NCBI GenBank assembly: GCA_028714995.1
Contig: JAQTLI010000149.1
Coordinates: 1 to 6,956, forward strand
Length of the DNA: 6,956 nt
Source of the DNA: Methylobacter sp.
Lineage (GTDB): Bacteria; Pseudomonadota; Gammaproteobacteria; Methylococcales; Methylomonadaceae
Direction: 5' to 3'
Shown here: one piece after another, positions 1 through 5,198 of the stretch
Numbering within the stretch: position 1 is the stretch's first letter
Layout: every line of letters begins with the position of its first letter
The notes under the pieces: generated by a model
The model's input: the letters and a program-made list of their open reading frames with translations, nothing else
Databases searched by the model: none
Told to the model about the DNA's origin: nothing
Made by a program: the position numbers and the translations under genes

Positions 1-574
1 TTCGATGACCCAGTTGTAAATAATAGTTACGGTAAGCCCTGATCACATCGATTTCCTGCCAGCTCATGCCGGTCAGAACCAACAGTTTATTCAGGGCAAC
101 TTTTTCCACCATCCCATCCATCATCGCTTCAATGGTTTCCAGCATCCTGATTCTTAACTTGCTGAAGGAGGCGCACTGGCTTCTTGCGGCCTTGATGGTG
201 AAGCTTTTAATAAACAGGGTAATGCCATCAACCGTAACAGGAAACTGCACGTGATCCATTACCCTGAAATGCATGTTTTCCAGAATCGGAATATATTCAT
301 CCAGATAACGCTGCTGCCGGCTATAAAAATGCAGTCGGTATTCATCTACTCTCTTACAGGGATTAAGCAGGCTGATGCGCTGGTTGCCTGATGCCAATAC
401 CTGCTCAAGATGCAGCATATCTTTTAGCGCATAACGCGGCGAAACCAATGCCTGATATTCAGCGGGAAATGCCGAATGATACTTTTGCCACAACGGGTGA
501 CCAGTTTTCTTGCCCAAAGCTCTTTCAGCTATATGCTGTAAGGAAACCTGCCAGGTTTTGGTAAGTCTGTTCAA
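1..574 (-). CDS. NAD-specific glutamate dehydrogenase, 5' part (runs off left edge)
   Basis: The minus-strand frame is open from an in-frame TAA at 599-601 to the left edge, giving 191 residues if translation starts at the TTG at 574. The translation has the look of the region just before the catalytic domain of large bacterial NAD-dependent glutamate dehydrogenases, which oxidise glutamate to 2-oxoglutarate and ammonia in the cytoplasm. Recognisable blocks are SPRYALKDMLHLE, YIPILENMHFRV, and ALNKLLVLTGMSWQEIDVIR followed by AYRNYYLQLG. The catalytic part lies outside the window. The first in-frame ATG (418) falls inside conserved sequence, so it is an unlikely start. TTG 574 has a purine-rich GGACAGG just upstream. 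The ~180 kDa family members carry several hundred more N-terminal residues, and there is no room for them here because the upstream gene ends at 633. So this is either a short-form enzyme or a truncated copy. It follows the anti-sigma kinase by about 58 bases and is probably co-transcribed. The family call is fairly firm; the start is not. Confidence 0.75.
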   Translation of the reverse strand, partial: MNRLTKTWQVSLQHIAERALGKKTGHPLWQKYHSAFPAEYQALVSPRYALKDMLHLEQVLASGNQRISLLNPCKRVDEYRLHFYSRQQRYLDEYIPILENMHFRVMDHVQFPVTVDGITLFIKSFTIKAARSQCASFSKLRIRMLETIEAMMDGMVEKVALNKLLVLTGMSWQEIDVIRAYRNYYLQLGHR

Positions 575-632
575 TTGCCTGTCCGTCTTATTGAAAGTTT
601 ATAATGCGATTATTTGTTGGCAGGATGGTTTT

Positions 633-1058
633 TCAGTTCAGGTATTTTATAATCTCCAGGACGTTGCAATCGCCCTGTCTGGTATAAGTGACTGAATCCA
701 TCAGTGTCCGGATGAAAAAGATGCCCATCCCGCTTTCTTTCGGGTTGTCGAAATCCGGTAGCGGTACGGTTTCCAGATCGAAGCCCTGCCCGTGATCATA
801 AACCTTGATATTCAATTCATTTTCTTCCATATGAATCGTTATTCTAACGTTATCTTCCGGTGCCGTCGCTGCCGAATGTTTGATGGCATTGGCGGTTGCT
901 TCCGTTAACACCAGATTTAAATGGTATGCCAGAGCCTCCCGATCACCGGAAAAATCATTTATTTCTTTTGCTATATGTTCACCAATGCTTCCGATCAAAT
1001 CCAGATATTTTGTCTGGGTCGGGATGATGACATCTACCTGAATAACGGAAGTACACAT
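633..1058 (-). CDS. RsbW/SpoIIAB-like anti-sigma factor serine kinase (GHKL ATPase)
   Basis: This 141-residue protein is a single GHKL ATPase domain of the anti-sigma regulatory factor family. Such proteins bind a partner (a sigma factor or other target) and phosphorylate a STAS antagonist on serine. Visible motifs are the N box LTEATANAIKHS (about 51-62, with the Mg-binding Asn), the G1 box DHGQGFD (about 88-94) and a G2-like ESGMGIFFIRTLMDSV (about 108-123). The length is typical for a stand-alone RsbW-like kinase. No membrane segment or receiver is present. The chosen ATG has AGAGG six bases upstream (1065-1069). The STAS antagonist is encoded immediately upstream with a 57-base gap, so the two probably form a partner-switching pair. 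No sigma factor and no PP2C/SpoIIE phosphatase is in the window, so the target is unknown. A competing start signal lies upstream at 1096 in another frame (see the small ORF entry). Confidence 0.88.
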   Translation of the reverse strand: MCTSVIQVDVIIPTQTKYLDLIGSIGEHIAKEINDFSGDREALAYHLNLVLTEATANAIKHSAATAPEDNVRITIHMEENELNIKVYDHGQGFDLETVPLPDFDNPKESGMGIFFIRTLMDSVTYTRQGDCNVLEIIKYLN

Positions 1059-1096
1059 ATATAACCTCTACTTTTCTCGGCAATTGCTCCATGCAT
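1034..1096 (-). CDS. possible 20-codon leader ORF with very strong Shine-Dalgarno
   Basis: In the gap between the STAS gene and the kinase gene, the minus strand reads AGGAGGT (1103-1109), six bases, then ATG. The frame runs MHGAIAEKSRGYICVLPLFR and then TAG. It is out of frame with the kinase and overlaps its first 25 bases. The Shine-Dalgarno match is better than that of either neighbouring gene. The peptide has no recognised motif. It may be a translated leader that couples or competes with kinase translation, or it may be a by-product of the dispersed repeat that covers its first codons. The ORF is directly visible; translation is inference and unproven. Confidence 0.2.
   Translation of the reverse strand: MHGAIAEKSRGYICVLPLFR
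1075..1090 (-). repeat. 16-base dispersed repeat, copy 1
   Basis: The minus-strand sequence GGAGCAATTGCCGAGA is identical to plus-strand 5146-5161. It contains the 8-base palindrome GCAATTGC. On the minus strand it is preceded by a degenerate tandem-like partner, AGAGCAATGCAT next to GGAGCAATTGCC (8 of 12 positions alike). It sits in the 57-base gap between the STAS and kinase genes. Similarity to copy 2 extends weakly on the 5' side of the element. Confidence 0.6.
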
Positions 1097-1115
1097 TGCT
1101 CTACCTCCTGTGTCC

Positions 1116-1454
1116 CTACAGTCGTCTGTCAAAAGCCTCATTTAAATTCGTATAAATCTCGAATACCCTGTTTAAACGGGTTAATTCAAACATTGATAAC
1201 ACCTGTTGCTGCAAATTGGCTAAAGCAAGCTTTCCTGACCTCGCCGTCGCATTTTTATAGCCCGATAGCAAAGCGCCCAATCCTGAGCTGTCAATAAAGC
1301 GCACGCGCTCCAGCTGGACAACAATATTGAGCTCGCCCTGCTCTATCAGATGCAGAATATATTCCTTTAATTCACCGGAATTATGCGCATCTATTCTTTC
1401 CTCCTGAACGAAAAGAACACTGCAGCCATTTATTTTTTCCAGATTCAAATTCAT
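1116..1454 (-). CDS. STAS-domain anti-sigma factor antagonist (RsbV/SpoIIAA-like)
   Basis: This 112-residue protein is a single STAS domain. The signature is VRFIDSSGLGALLSGYK (51-67). Ser57, the second serine of DSSG, aligns with the serine that SpoIIAA-type antagonists have phosphorylated by their cognate kinase. In the family, the unphosphorylated form captures the RsbW-like kinase and frees its target, and phosphorylation releases the kinase. The gene directly precedes the RsbW-like kinase, which is the classical antagonist-kinase order. The ATG is preceded only by a weak AAGA-type ribosome binding sequence. A candidate promoter lies about 50 bases upstream at 1505-1532. The protein is cytoplasmic with no added sensor domain, so input presumably comes from a phosphatase encoded elsewhere. 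Confidence 0.9.
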   Translation of the reverse strand: MNLNLEKINGCSVLFVQEERIDAHNSGELKEYILHLIEQGELNIVVQLERVRFIDSSGLGALLSGYKNATARSGKLALANLQQQVLSMFELTRLNRVFEIYTNLNEAFDRRL

Positions 1455-1504
1455 TGGTTTTTCTTAAGTGCAGTCAAAATATAAAAACAAATTCTATTAT
1501 TTCA

Positions 1505-1532
1505 ATCATAGCACCATAACCGCCACACTCAA
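1505..1532 (-). promoter_or_regulatory. candidate sigma70 promoter for the STAS-kinase genes
   Basis: On the minus strand, TTGAGT (1527-1532) and TATGAT (1505-1510) are separated by 16 bases. The -10 is preceded by TGC, an extended -10 context. The predicted start is near 1497-1499, leaving a leader of about 45 bases to the ATG at 1454. The match to consensus is 4/6 and 5/6. It is assigned by eye only. Confidence 0.5.
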
Positions 1533-1544
1533 CAATTCTTATAA

Positions 1545-1573
1545 CCGACAAGCCCTGGCTGTGTGCGTATAAT
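1545..1573 (+). promoter_or_regulatory. candidate sigma70 promoter for trhO-pfk
   Basis: CCGACA (1545-1550, 4/6 to TTGACA) is followed after exactly 17 bases by a perfect TATAAT (1568-1573). The predicted start is near 1580, about 44 bases before the trhO ATG. It is back to back with the minus-strand promoter at 1505-1532, with only 12 bases between the two -35 elements. Confidence 0.65.
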
Positions 1574-1623
1574 AGTTTTTTTCTGCACTGGATTTACGTT
1601 CCGGCCCGCAACAAGGAATCATA

Positions 1624-2601
1624 ATGTCTCAAATAGTAGTTTGTGCCCTGTACAAATTTGTCACCCTGGAAAATTATCAGGCTTTGCGTCAACCGCTGCA
1701 TGATGTCATGGAAGCCAATCAGGTTCGCGGTACCCTGCTGGTGGCCAGCGAGGGCATCAATGGCACGATTGCCGGATCACGCCAGGCCATCGATACAGTG
1801 CTGGACTGGCTGCGCAGCGATCCGCGTCTGGCGGATATCGATCACAAGGAATCGCTGACCGACAAGCCGCCTTTCAACCGCACCAAAGTTAAACTTAAAA
1901 AAGAGATAGTGACTATGGGCGTGGAAGGCATCGATCCCAAACGCGTGGTGGGTACTTATGTCAGCCCTGAAGATTGGAACAAACTGATCTCCGATCCCGA
2001 GGTCATACTCGTCGACACCCGCAACGACTACGAGTTCAAAGTCGGCACGTTTAAAAACGCCATTAACCCGAATACGACAAGCTTCCGGGAGTTTCCCCAG
2101 TACGTTAAAGAAAATCTCGACCCCGAAAAACACAAAAAAGTTGCGATGTTCTGTACCGGCGGTATCCGTTGCGAAAAATCCACGGCCTTCTTAAAAGAAC
2201 AGGGCTTTGACGAGGTCTATCATCTCAAAGGCGGAATCTTAAAATATCTGGAAGAAGTCCCCGCACAGGAAACGCTTTGGGAAGGCGAATGCTTTGTTTT
2301 TGATGACCGGGTAACGGTTAATCTCCAGCTTGAAAAAGGCAATTACGACCAATGTAACGCCTGCCGCCTGCCTATCACCGAAACCGATAAGGCCAGCGAT
2401 AAATATCAGCAAGGTATCAGCTGTCCTCATTGTTACGATAAAATCACGCCTGAGCAGAAAATCCGTTTCATGGAGCGTGAAAAGCAAATGGAATTAGCCA
2501 GGAAGCGCGGCGAAGCCCATATGGGTGCCGATGCAGCCAGGACGTTAGTCGAAAAACGCATAGCCAAACAGCAACAGCGGCAGCAAGTATTAGAAGAATA
2601 A
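1624..2601 (+). CDS. trhO: tRNA uridine(34) hydroxylase TrhO (YceA, rhodanese family)
   Basis: TrhO is the oxygen-dependent enzyme that hydroxylates wobble U34 of certain tRNAs to 5-hydroxyuridine, the first step toward cmo5U/mcmo5U. The 325-residue protein has the family order. An N-terminal domain (about 1-100) includes ASEGINGTIAG and KPPFNRTKVKLKKEIV. A rhodanese domain (about 120-215) carries the active loop CTGGIRCEK at 177-185, in which Cys177 is the predicted catalytic cysteine. The C-terminal tail holds two CxxC pairs (Cys244/247 and Cys267/270), which could bind a metal. The last 50 residues are charged and Gln/Lys/Arg-rich. E. coli YceA is about 350 residues, so the length is normal. 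The ATG has AAGGA six bases upstream and a good promoter at 1545-1573. The phosphofructokinase gene follows after 26 bases, so the two are probably co-transcribed. Confidence 0.95.
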   Translation: MSQIVVCALYKFVTLENYQALRQPLHDVMEANQVRGTLLVASEGINGTIAGSRQAIDTVLDWLRSDPRLADIDHKESLTDKPPFNRTKVKLKKEIVTMGVEGIDPKRVVGTYVSPEDWNKLISDPEVILVDTRNDYEFKVGTFKNAINPNTTSFREFPQYVKENLDPEKHKKVAMFCTGGIRCEKSTAFLKEQGFDEVYHLKGGILKYLEEVPAQETLWEGECFVFDDRVTVNLQLEKGNYDQCNACRLPITETDKASDKYQQGISCPHCYDKITPEQKIRFMEREKQMELARKRGEAHMGADAARTLVEKRIAKQQQRQQVLEE

Positions 2602-2627
2602 AACAAAAACAATAACCGAGGCATAAC

Positions 2628-3617
2628 ATGGAAGCCAGCGCGAAAACAATTAAATCATTGGGAGTACTTTGCAGCGGTGGCGACAGCCCCGGCATGAATC
2701 CGGCGGTGCGTGCGGTGGTCAGAACGGCTATCGGCCTCGGCATTGATGTTTTCGGTATTTACAGGGGATATTCCGGCTTGCTGGAAGGCAATATCCGAAA
2801 ACTCAGCTTGTCCTCGGTCAGCAACATCATCCAGCGCGGCGGAACCATCCTCGACAGCTCGCGCTGTATGGAGTTTTATGCGTCCGAACACAGACAAAAA
2901 GCCGCGCAGATTTTATCAAAGAACCATATTGATGGCTTGATCATTATCGGCGGCGATGGCTCTTTTACGGGCGCGATGTGCTTGAATCAAGAGCATGGCG
3001 TTCCCGTAGTGGGCATCCCCGGCACCATAGATAATGACATCTCCGGCACGGAATACACTATCGGTTTCAATACCGCCGTACAGACCGCCACTAATGCGGT
3101 TGACAACATCAGGGATACCGCGTCAGCACATGAGCGAACGTTTTTGGTTGAAGTCATGGGCCACAAGTCATCCGGCATTGCCTTGCAGGTGGGCGTATGC
3201 ACCGGCGCCGAGCATGTTGTTTTGTCGAACCAGCCGGTTGATTACGAGAAAATTACTAACGACATTGCCAAGGGTGTTGCGCGCGGTAAAACGTCATCAA
3301 TTATCATTGTTGCTGAAGGTGAAAAATCCGGTTTGTCCTATGAAATAAAAGATGTGTTGCTGAAGCACTATAACCTTAGCGTCCACGTATGCATTTTGGG
3401 GCATATACAACGCGGCGGAAGCCCGACTGCGCTGGATCGCCTGGTTGCCTCAAAAATGGGTTATGCCGCAGTACATGCCATTCATCAAGGCCAGCAGGTT
3501 CACGTTACCGCCTTTAACAAAGGCGATGTCGAAATCGTTCCGTTATCCATGTGCCTGGGTAGAAGAAATGAAATTGTCGCGCCACAACTTGAATTGATCC
3601 GCGCCCTGGCCATTTAG
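2628..3617 (+). CDS. pfkA: ATP-dependent 6-phosphofructokinase (PfkA type)
   Basis: The enzyme phosphorylates fructose 6-phosphate to fructose 1,6-bisphosphate in glycolysis and is normally a cytoplasmic tetramer. At 329 residues it is close to E. coli PfkA (320). Visible motifs are GGDSPGMN (17-24), RGGTILDSSR (70-79), GGDGS (108-112), PGTIDND (131-137, with Asp135 as the expected catalytic base), ERTFLVEVMGH (169-179) and GHIQRGGSP (258-266). Gly111 in GGDGS and Gly132 in PGTIDND are the residues that mark ATP users; diphosphate-dependent enzymes typically have Asp and Lys at these places. The usual MGR triplet reads MGH here (His179), a substitution at an active-site position. Arg28 and Arg32 match arginines of the effector site in the E. 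coli enzyme. The ATG has GAGG six bases upstream and lies 26 bases after trhO. The family call is certain; the phosphoryl donor is inferred from the two glycines. Confidence 0.93.
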   Translation: MEASAKTIKSLGVLCSGGDSPGMNPAVRAVVRTAIGLGIDVFGIYRGYSGLLEGNIRKLSLSSVSNIIQRGGTILDSSRCMEFYASEHRQKAAQILSKNHIDGLIIIGGDGSFTGAMCLNQEHGVPVVGIPGTIDNDISGTEYTIGFNTAVQTATNAVDNIRDTASAHERTFLVEVMGHKSSGIALQVGVCTGAEHVVLSNQPVDYEKITNDIAKGVARGKTSSIIIVAEGEKSGLSYEIKDVLLKHYNLSVHVCILGHIQRGGSPTALDRLVASKMGYAAVHAIHQGQQVHVTAFNKGDVEIVPLSMCLGRRNEIVAPQLELIRALAI

Positions 3618-3634
3618 AGTTGATCCCATTCATG

Positions 3635-3695
3635 TTTCGATAAGCTCACCACGAACGGATCCAACAGTTTACCGTTCGTCCTGAGCCTGTCGAAA
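3635..3695. repeat. long imperfect inverted repeat (REP-like hairpin)
   Basis: The arms at 3635-3658 and 3672-3695 are complementary at 20 of 24 positions around a 13-base loop. The mismatches are a central CC/CC pair and two flanking positions. The arm ends are TTTCGA outside and CGAACGG next to the loop. It lies 18 bases after the pfk stop and about 35 bases before the next ATG. The arms resemble a short repeat (TTCGACAAGCTCA..CGAACGG type) that I recall as scattered in many proteobacterial genomes; this is from memory. Transcribed, it would form a stable hairpin that could stabilise or end the trhO-pfk mRNA. There is no U-tract, so a classical intrinsic terminator is not supported. Confidence 0.75.
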
Positions 3696-3729
3696 GATTT
3701 AATCAGCATTTCCTTGGGAGGATAAATCA

Positions 3730-4389
3730 ATGAAAGCGCAAATAGGTCAAAAAGCCCCATTATTATCAGTTTCCGATTGGGTTCAGGGTGAACCGGTAAA
3801 CTTTGATCAGTTATCAGGCCGGGTCGTGCTGGTGGAAGTCTTTCAGGTGAACTGTCCGGGCTGTTTTTTATATTCCCTGCCCCAGGCGGTAGAGCTGCAC
3901 CGGAAATATTCGGATCAGGGTTTATCCGTATTGGGCGTCGCCACAGCGTTTGAGGATTTTGACAAAAACAATCTGGAAAACTTGATCAGGCTGGTTAAAA
4001 ACGGTGAGGTTGTAGGCGAAACGCTGCACGTGTTGAACCGGCAAGGAAAATTAACCGCAGGCCACCTGCCCTATCGCATCCCCTTCCCGCTGGCAATGGA
4101 TCGCCTGAACAAACGTCAGGCCGACGTGACCGATGATGAAATCGCGACTTTTATCAAAGACCGTGTACCCGGCTTTGGCCAGCAACCGGAACCTTATCAG
4201 CAAAAAATCAGGCAGCAAATACAGGATTATTTTCAGTCTCTTGATTACCACGCAGAAACCTTTGAACGTTTCGACTTAAAAGGCACACCCTCGCATATTC
4301 TGGTGGATAAAAAAGGCATGCTAAGGGATTGTGTATTTGGCTCTTATCCCGAGCTGGAAGCTCGGGTATTGGGATTGTTGCGGGAATAA
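3730..4389 (+). CDS. thioredoxin-fold (TlpA/redoxin-like) protein with CPGC motif
   Basis: This 219-residue protein has a thioredoxin/peroxiredoxin-type fold. Its N-terminal strand block VVLVEVFQVNCPGC ends in a CxxC pair (Cys42, Cys45). A redoxin-like LSVLGVATAFEDF follows at about 65-77, and the cis-proline segment GTPSHILVDKKG sits at 185-196. Between FPLAMDR (119-125) and the cis-Pro segment lies an extra, mostly helical and polar stretch of about 50 residues that ordinary TlpA-like proteins lack. A third cysteine (Cys201) lies near the end. There is no signal peptide or membrane segment, so the protein is predicted cytoplasmic, unlike most TlpA/DsbE proteins. A disulfide reductase or peroxidase-like redox role is likely, but the substrate is unknown. 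The start is well supported by GGGAGGA eight bases upstream. It lies 112 bases after pfk, separated by a hairpin repeat, and no clear promoter of its own was seen. Confidence 0.8.
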   Translation: MKAQIGQKAPLLSVSDWVQGEPVNFDQLSGRVVLVEVFQVNCPGCFLYSLPQAVELHRKYSDQGLSVLGVATAFEDFDKNNLENLIRLVKNGEVVGETLHVLNRQGKLTAGHLPYRIPFPLAMDRLNKRQADVTDDEIATFIKDRVPGFGQQPEPYQQKIRQQIQDYFQSLDYHAETFERFDLKGTPSHILVDKKGMLRDCVFGSYPELEARVLGLLRE

Positions 4390-4406
4390 AATTTCCTGGG
4401 CGCACG

Positions 4407-4422
4407 AATTGCGTTGCAATCG
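4407..4422. terminator. weak hairpin between convergent genes
   Basis: The short inverted repeat ATTGC-GTT-GCAAT (4408-4420) sits in the 36-base gap between the convergent redoxin-like gene and the MBL-fold gene. It is extended by a partial CGA/TCG match. The stem is only five perfect pairs and is followed by GTTATT rather than a clean T-run, so termination is possible but weakly supported. Confidence 0.25.
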
Positions 4423-4425
4423 TTA

Positions 4426-5025
4426 TTAAATCGATCTGGCCAAACGATGCAATGCTTCAGCGCCATGATTAAACAGCGGCCAGCCGTCACCGGGCAGAAC
4501 GGCTATAATGCCGGGTAACTCTGCAAGGCGCTTGATGGATTGAACCGCCAATTTTTTATCGCTAAGCTTTGCGTCCGGCAGCAAACACAATTCGCCGCCG
4601 ACATGGCAACGGATTAAATCACCGGTTATCAGCGTCGTATGCTCCAAAAGCAGCGCGAGCTCTCCCGGCGTTTTAGAGCCTTCCATCACGTAGGCTATTA
4701 ATCCCGGAACCACCTCTTCATTGTCATAAATCCAGCGGTCGCATGAAATCGGAAAGGTATCTTCCTCCCCCGCCGGGCCATAAATCAATGCACCTGTATT
4801 CTCGGCAATATTTTCAGCATCCCGGCAATGGTCGCTATTGGTAATGACAATGAAGTTAACTCCACCAAGCTTTTGTAAATGACCGTGATCATGCTCGGAC
4901 AACGGCAAGGGATCAATCAGGATGTTGCCACCCTCACGCACCCAAAGTACGCTGTGAAAATCCAGATTGCGTTCATTATTAAACTCAGACCAGCCAAACA
5001 GGTCTTTTCTGTGTAATTGTTTCAT
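4426..5025 (-). CDS. MBL-fold protein with degenerate metal-binding motif
   Basis: The 199-residue protein reads as a small metallo-beta-lactamase-fold protein. The order is an N-terminal strand pair with GGNILIDPLPLSEHD (32-46), GGVNFIVITNSDHCRDAE (54-71), TPGELALLLEHTTLITGD (119-136) and LPGDGWPLFNHG (177-188). Active hydrolases have HxHxDH where this one has TNSDHCRD, so both first-motif histidines are replaced. The strand-turn Gly-Asp (135-136) and a final LPGDG loop are retained. It may belong to a divergent MBL group that binds metal differently, or to a non-catalytic binding protein. The substrate is unknown and no hydrolase activity should be assumed. No signal peptide is seen. The ATG has AAGGAG seven bases upstream (5033-5038). 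It is convergent with the thioredoxin-fold gene and lies 173 bases downstream of the histidine kinase on the same strand. Confidence 0.75.
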   Translation of the reverse strand: MKQLHRKDLFGWSEFNNERNLDFHSVLWVREGGNILIDPLPLSEHDHGHLQKLGGVNFIVITNSDHCRDAENIAENTGALIYGPAGEEDTFPISCDRWIYDNEEVVPGLIAYVMEGSKTPGELALLLEHTTLITGDLIRCHVGGELCLLPDAKLSDKKLAVQSIKRLAELPGIIAVLPGDGWPLFNHGAEALHRLARSI

Positions 5026-5145
5026 TTGAAAGCTCCTTATTTCATAATTGAAAGAACAACTAATTAATGTCTTCTGCCGTAAATTCCTGCCGGCTCGTTA
5101 CCGAAACCTGACCGTTTCATGACAAGATAGCCTAAGGCAAAGCCA

Positions 5146-5161
5146 GGAGCAATTGCCGAGA
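5146..5161 (+). repeat. 16-base dispersed repeat, copy 2
   Basis: GGAGCAATTGCCGAGA is identical to minus-strand 1075-1090. It lies in the 173-base gap (5026-5198) between the histidine kinase stop and the MBL-fold start. The rest of that gap holds the MBL ribosome binding site. A GGCAA/TTGCC inverted pair (5136-5157) overlaps the repeat. No convincing promoter or T-tailed terminator was found in the gap. Confidence 0.6.
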
Positions 5162-5198
5162 GAGCTTTTTTCGTCTTAACTTAACTCAACCATTGAAA

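Noticed and set aside
66..254. Plus-strand ORF of 62 codons
   Set aside because: It lies antisense to the glutamate dehydrogenase frame, which shows clear family similarity; the ORF has no recognisable product.
681..694. GGTATAAGTGACTG occurs at 681-694 and again at 5445-5458, a 14-base direct repeat
   Set aside because: Both copies are inside ATPase-domain coding sequence and encode the same VTYT residues on the minus strand, though at different domain positions. Coincidental coding similarity is the simplest explanation.
1091..1297. Plus-strand ORF of 68 codons beginning in the STAS-kinase gap
   Set aside because: It is antisense to the STAS gene, and its product looks like random composition. 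No ribosome binding sequence was noted.
2468..2743. Minus-strand ORF of 91 codons with hydrophobic stretches across the trhO-pfk junction
   Set aside because: It is the complement of two confidently identified genes. The apparent membrane segment comes from the reverse reading of the Gln/Lys-rich trhO tail.
3618..3729. Intrinsic terminator after pfk
   Set aside because: The hairpin is large, but neither side is followed by a T-tract, so it is listed as an inverted repeat instead.
5026..5198. Possible promoter for the MBL-fold gene (TTGCTC and TATCTT, 17-base spacer, minus strand)
   Set aside because: The match is only about 3/6 and 4/6 and overlaps the dispersed repeat, too weak to annotate.
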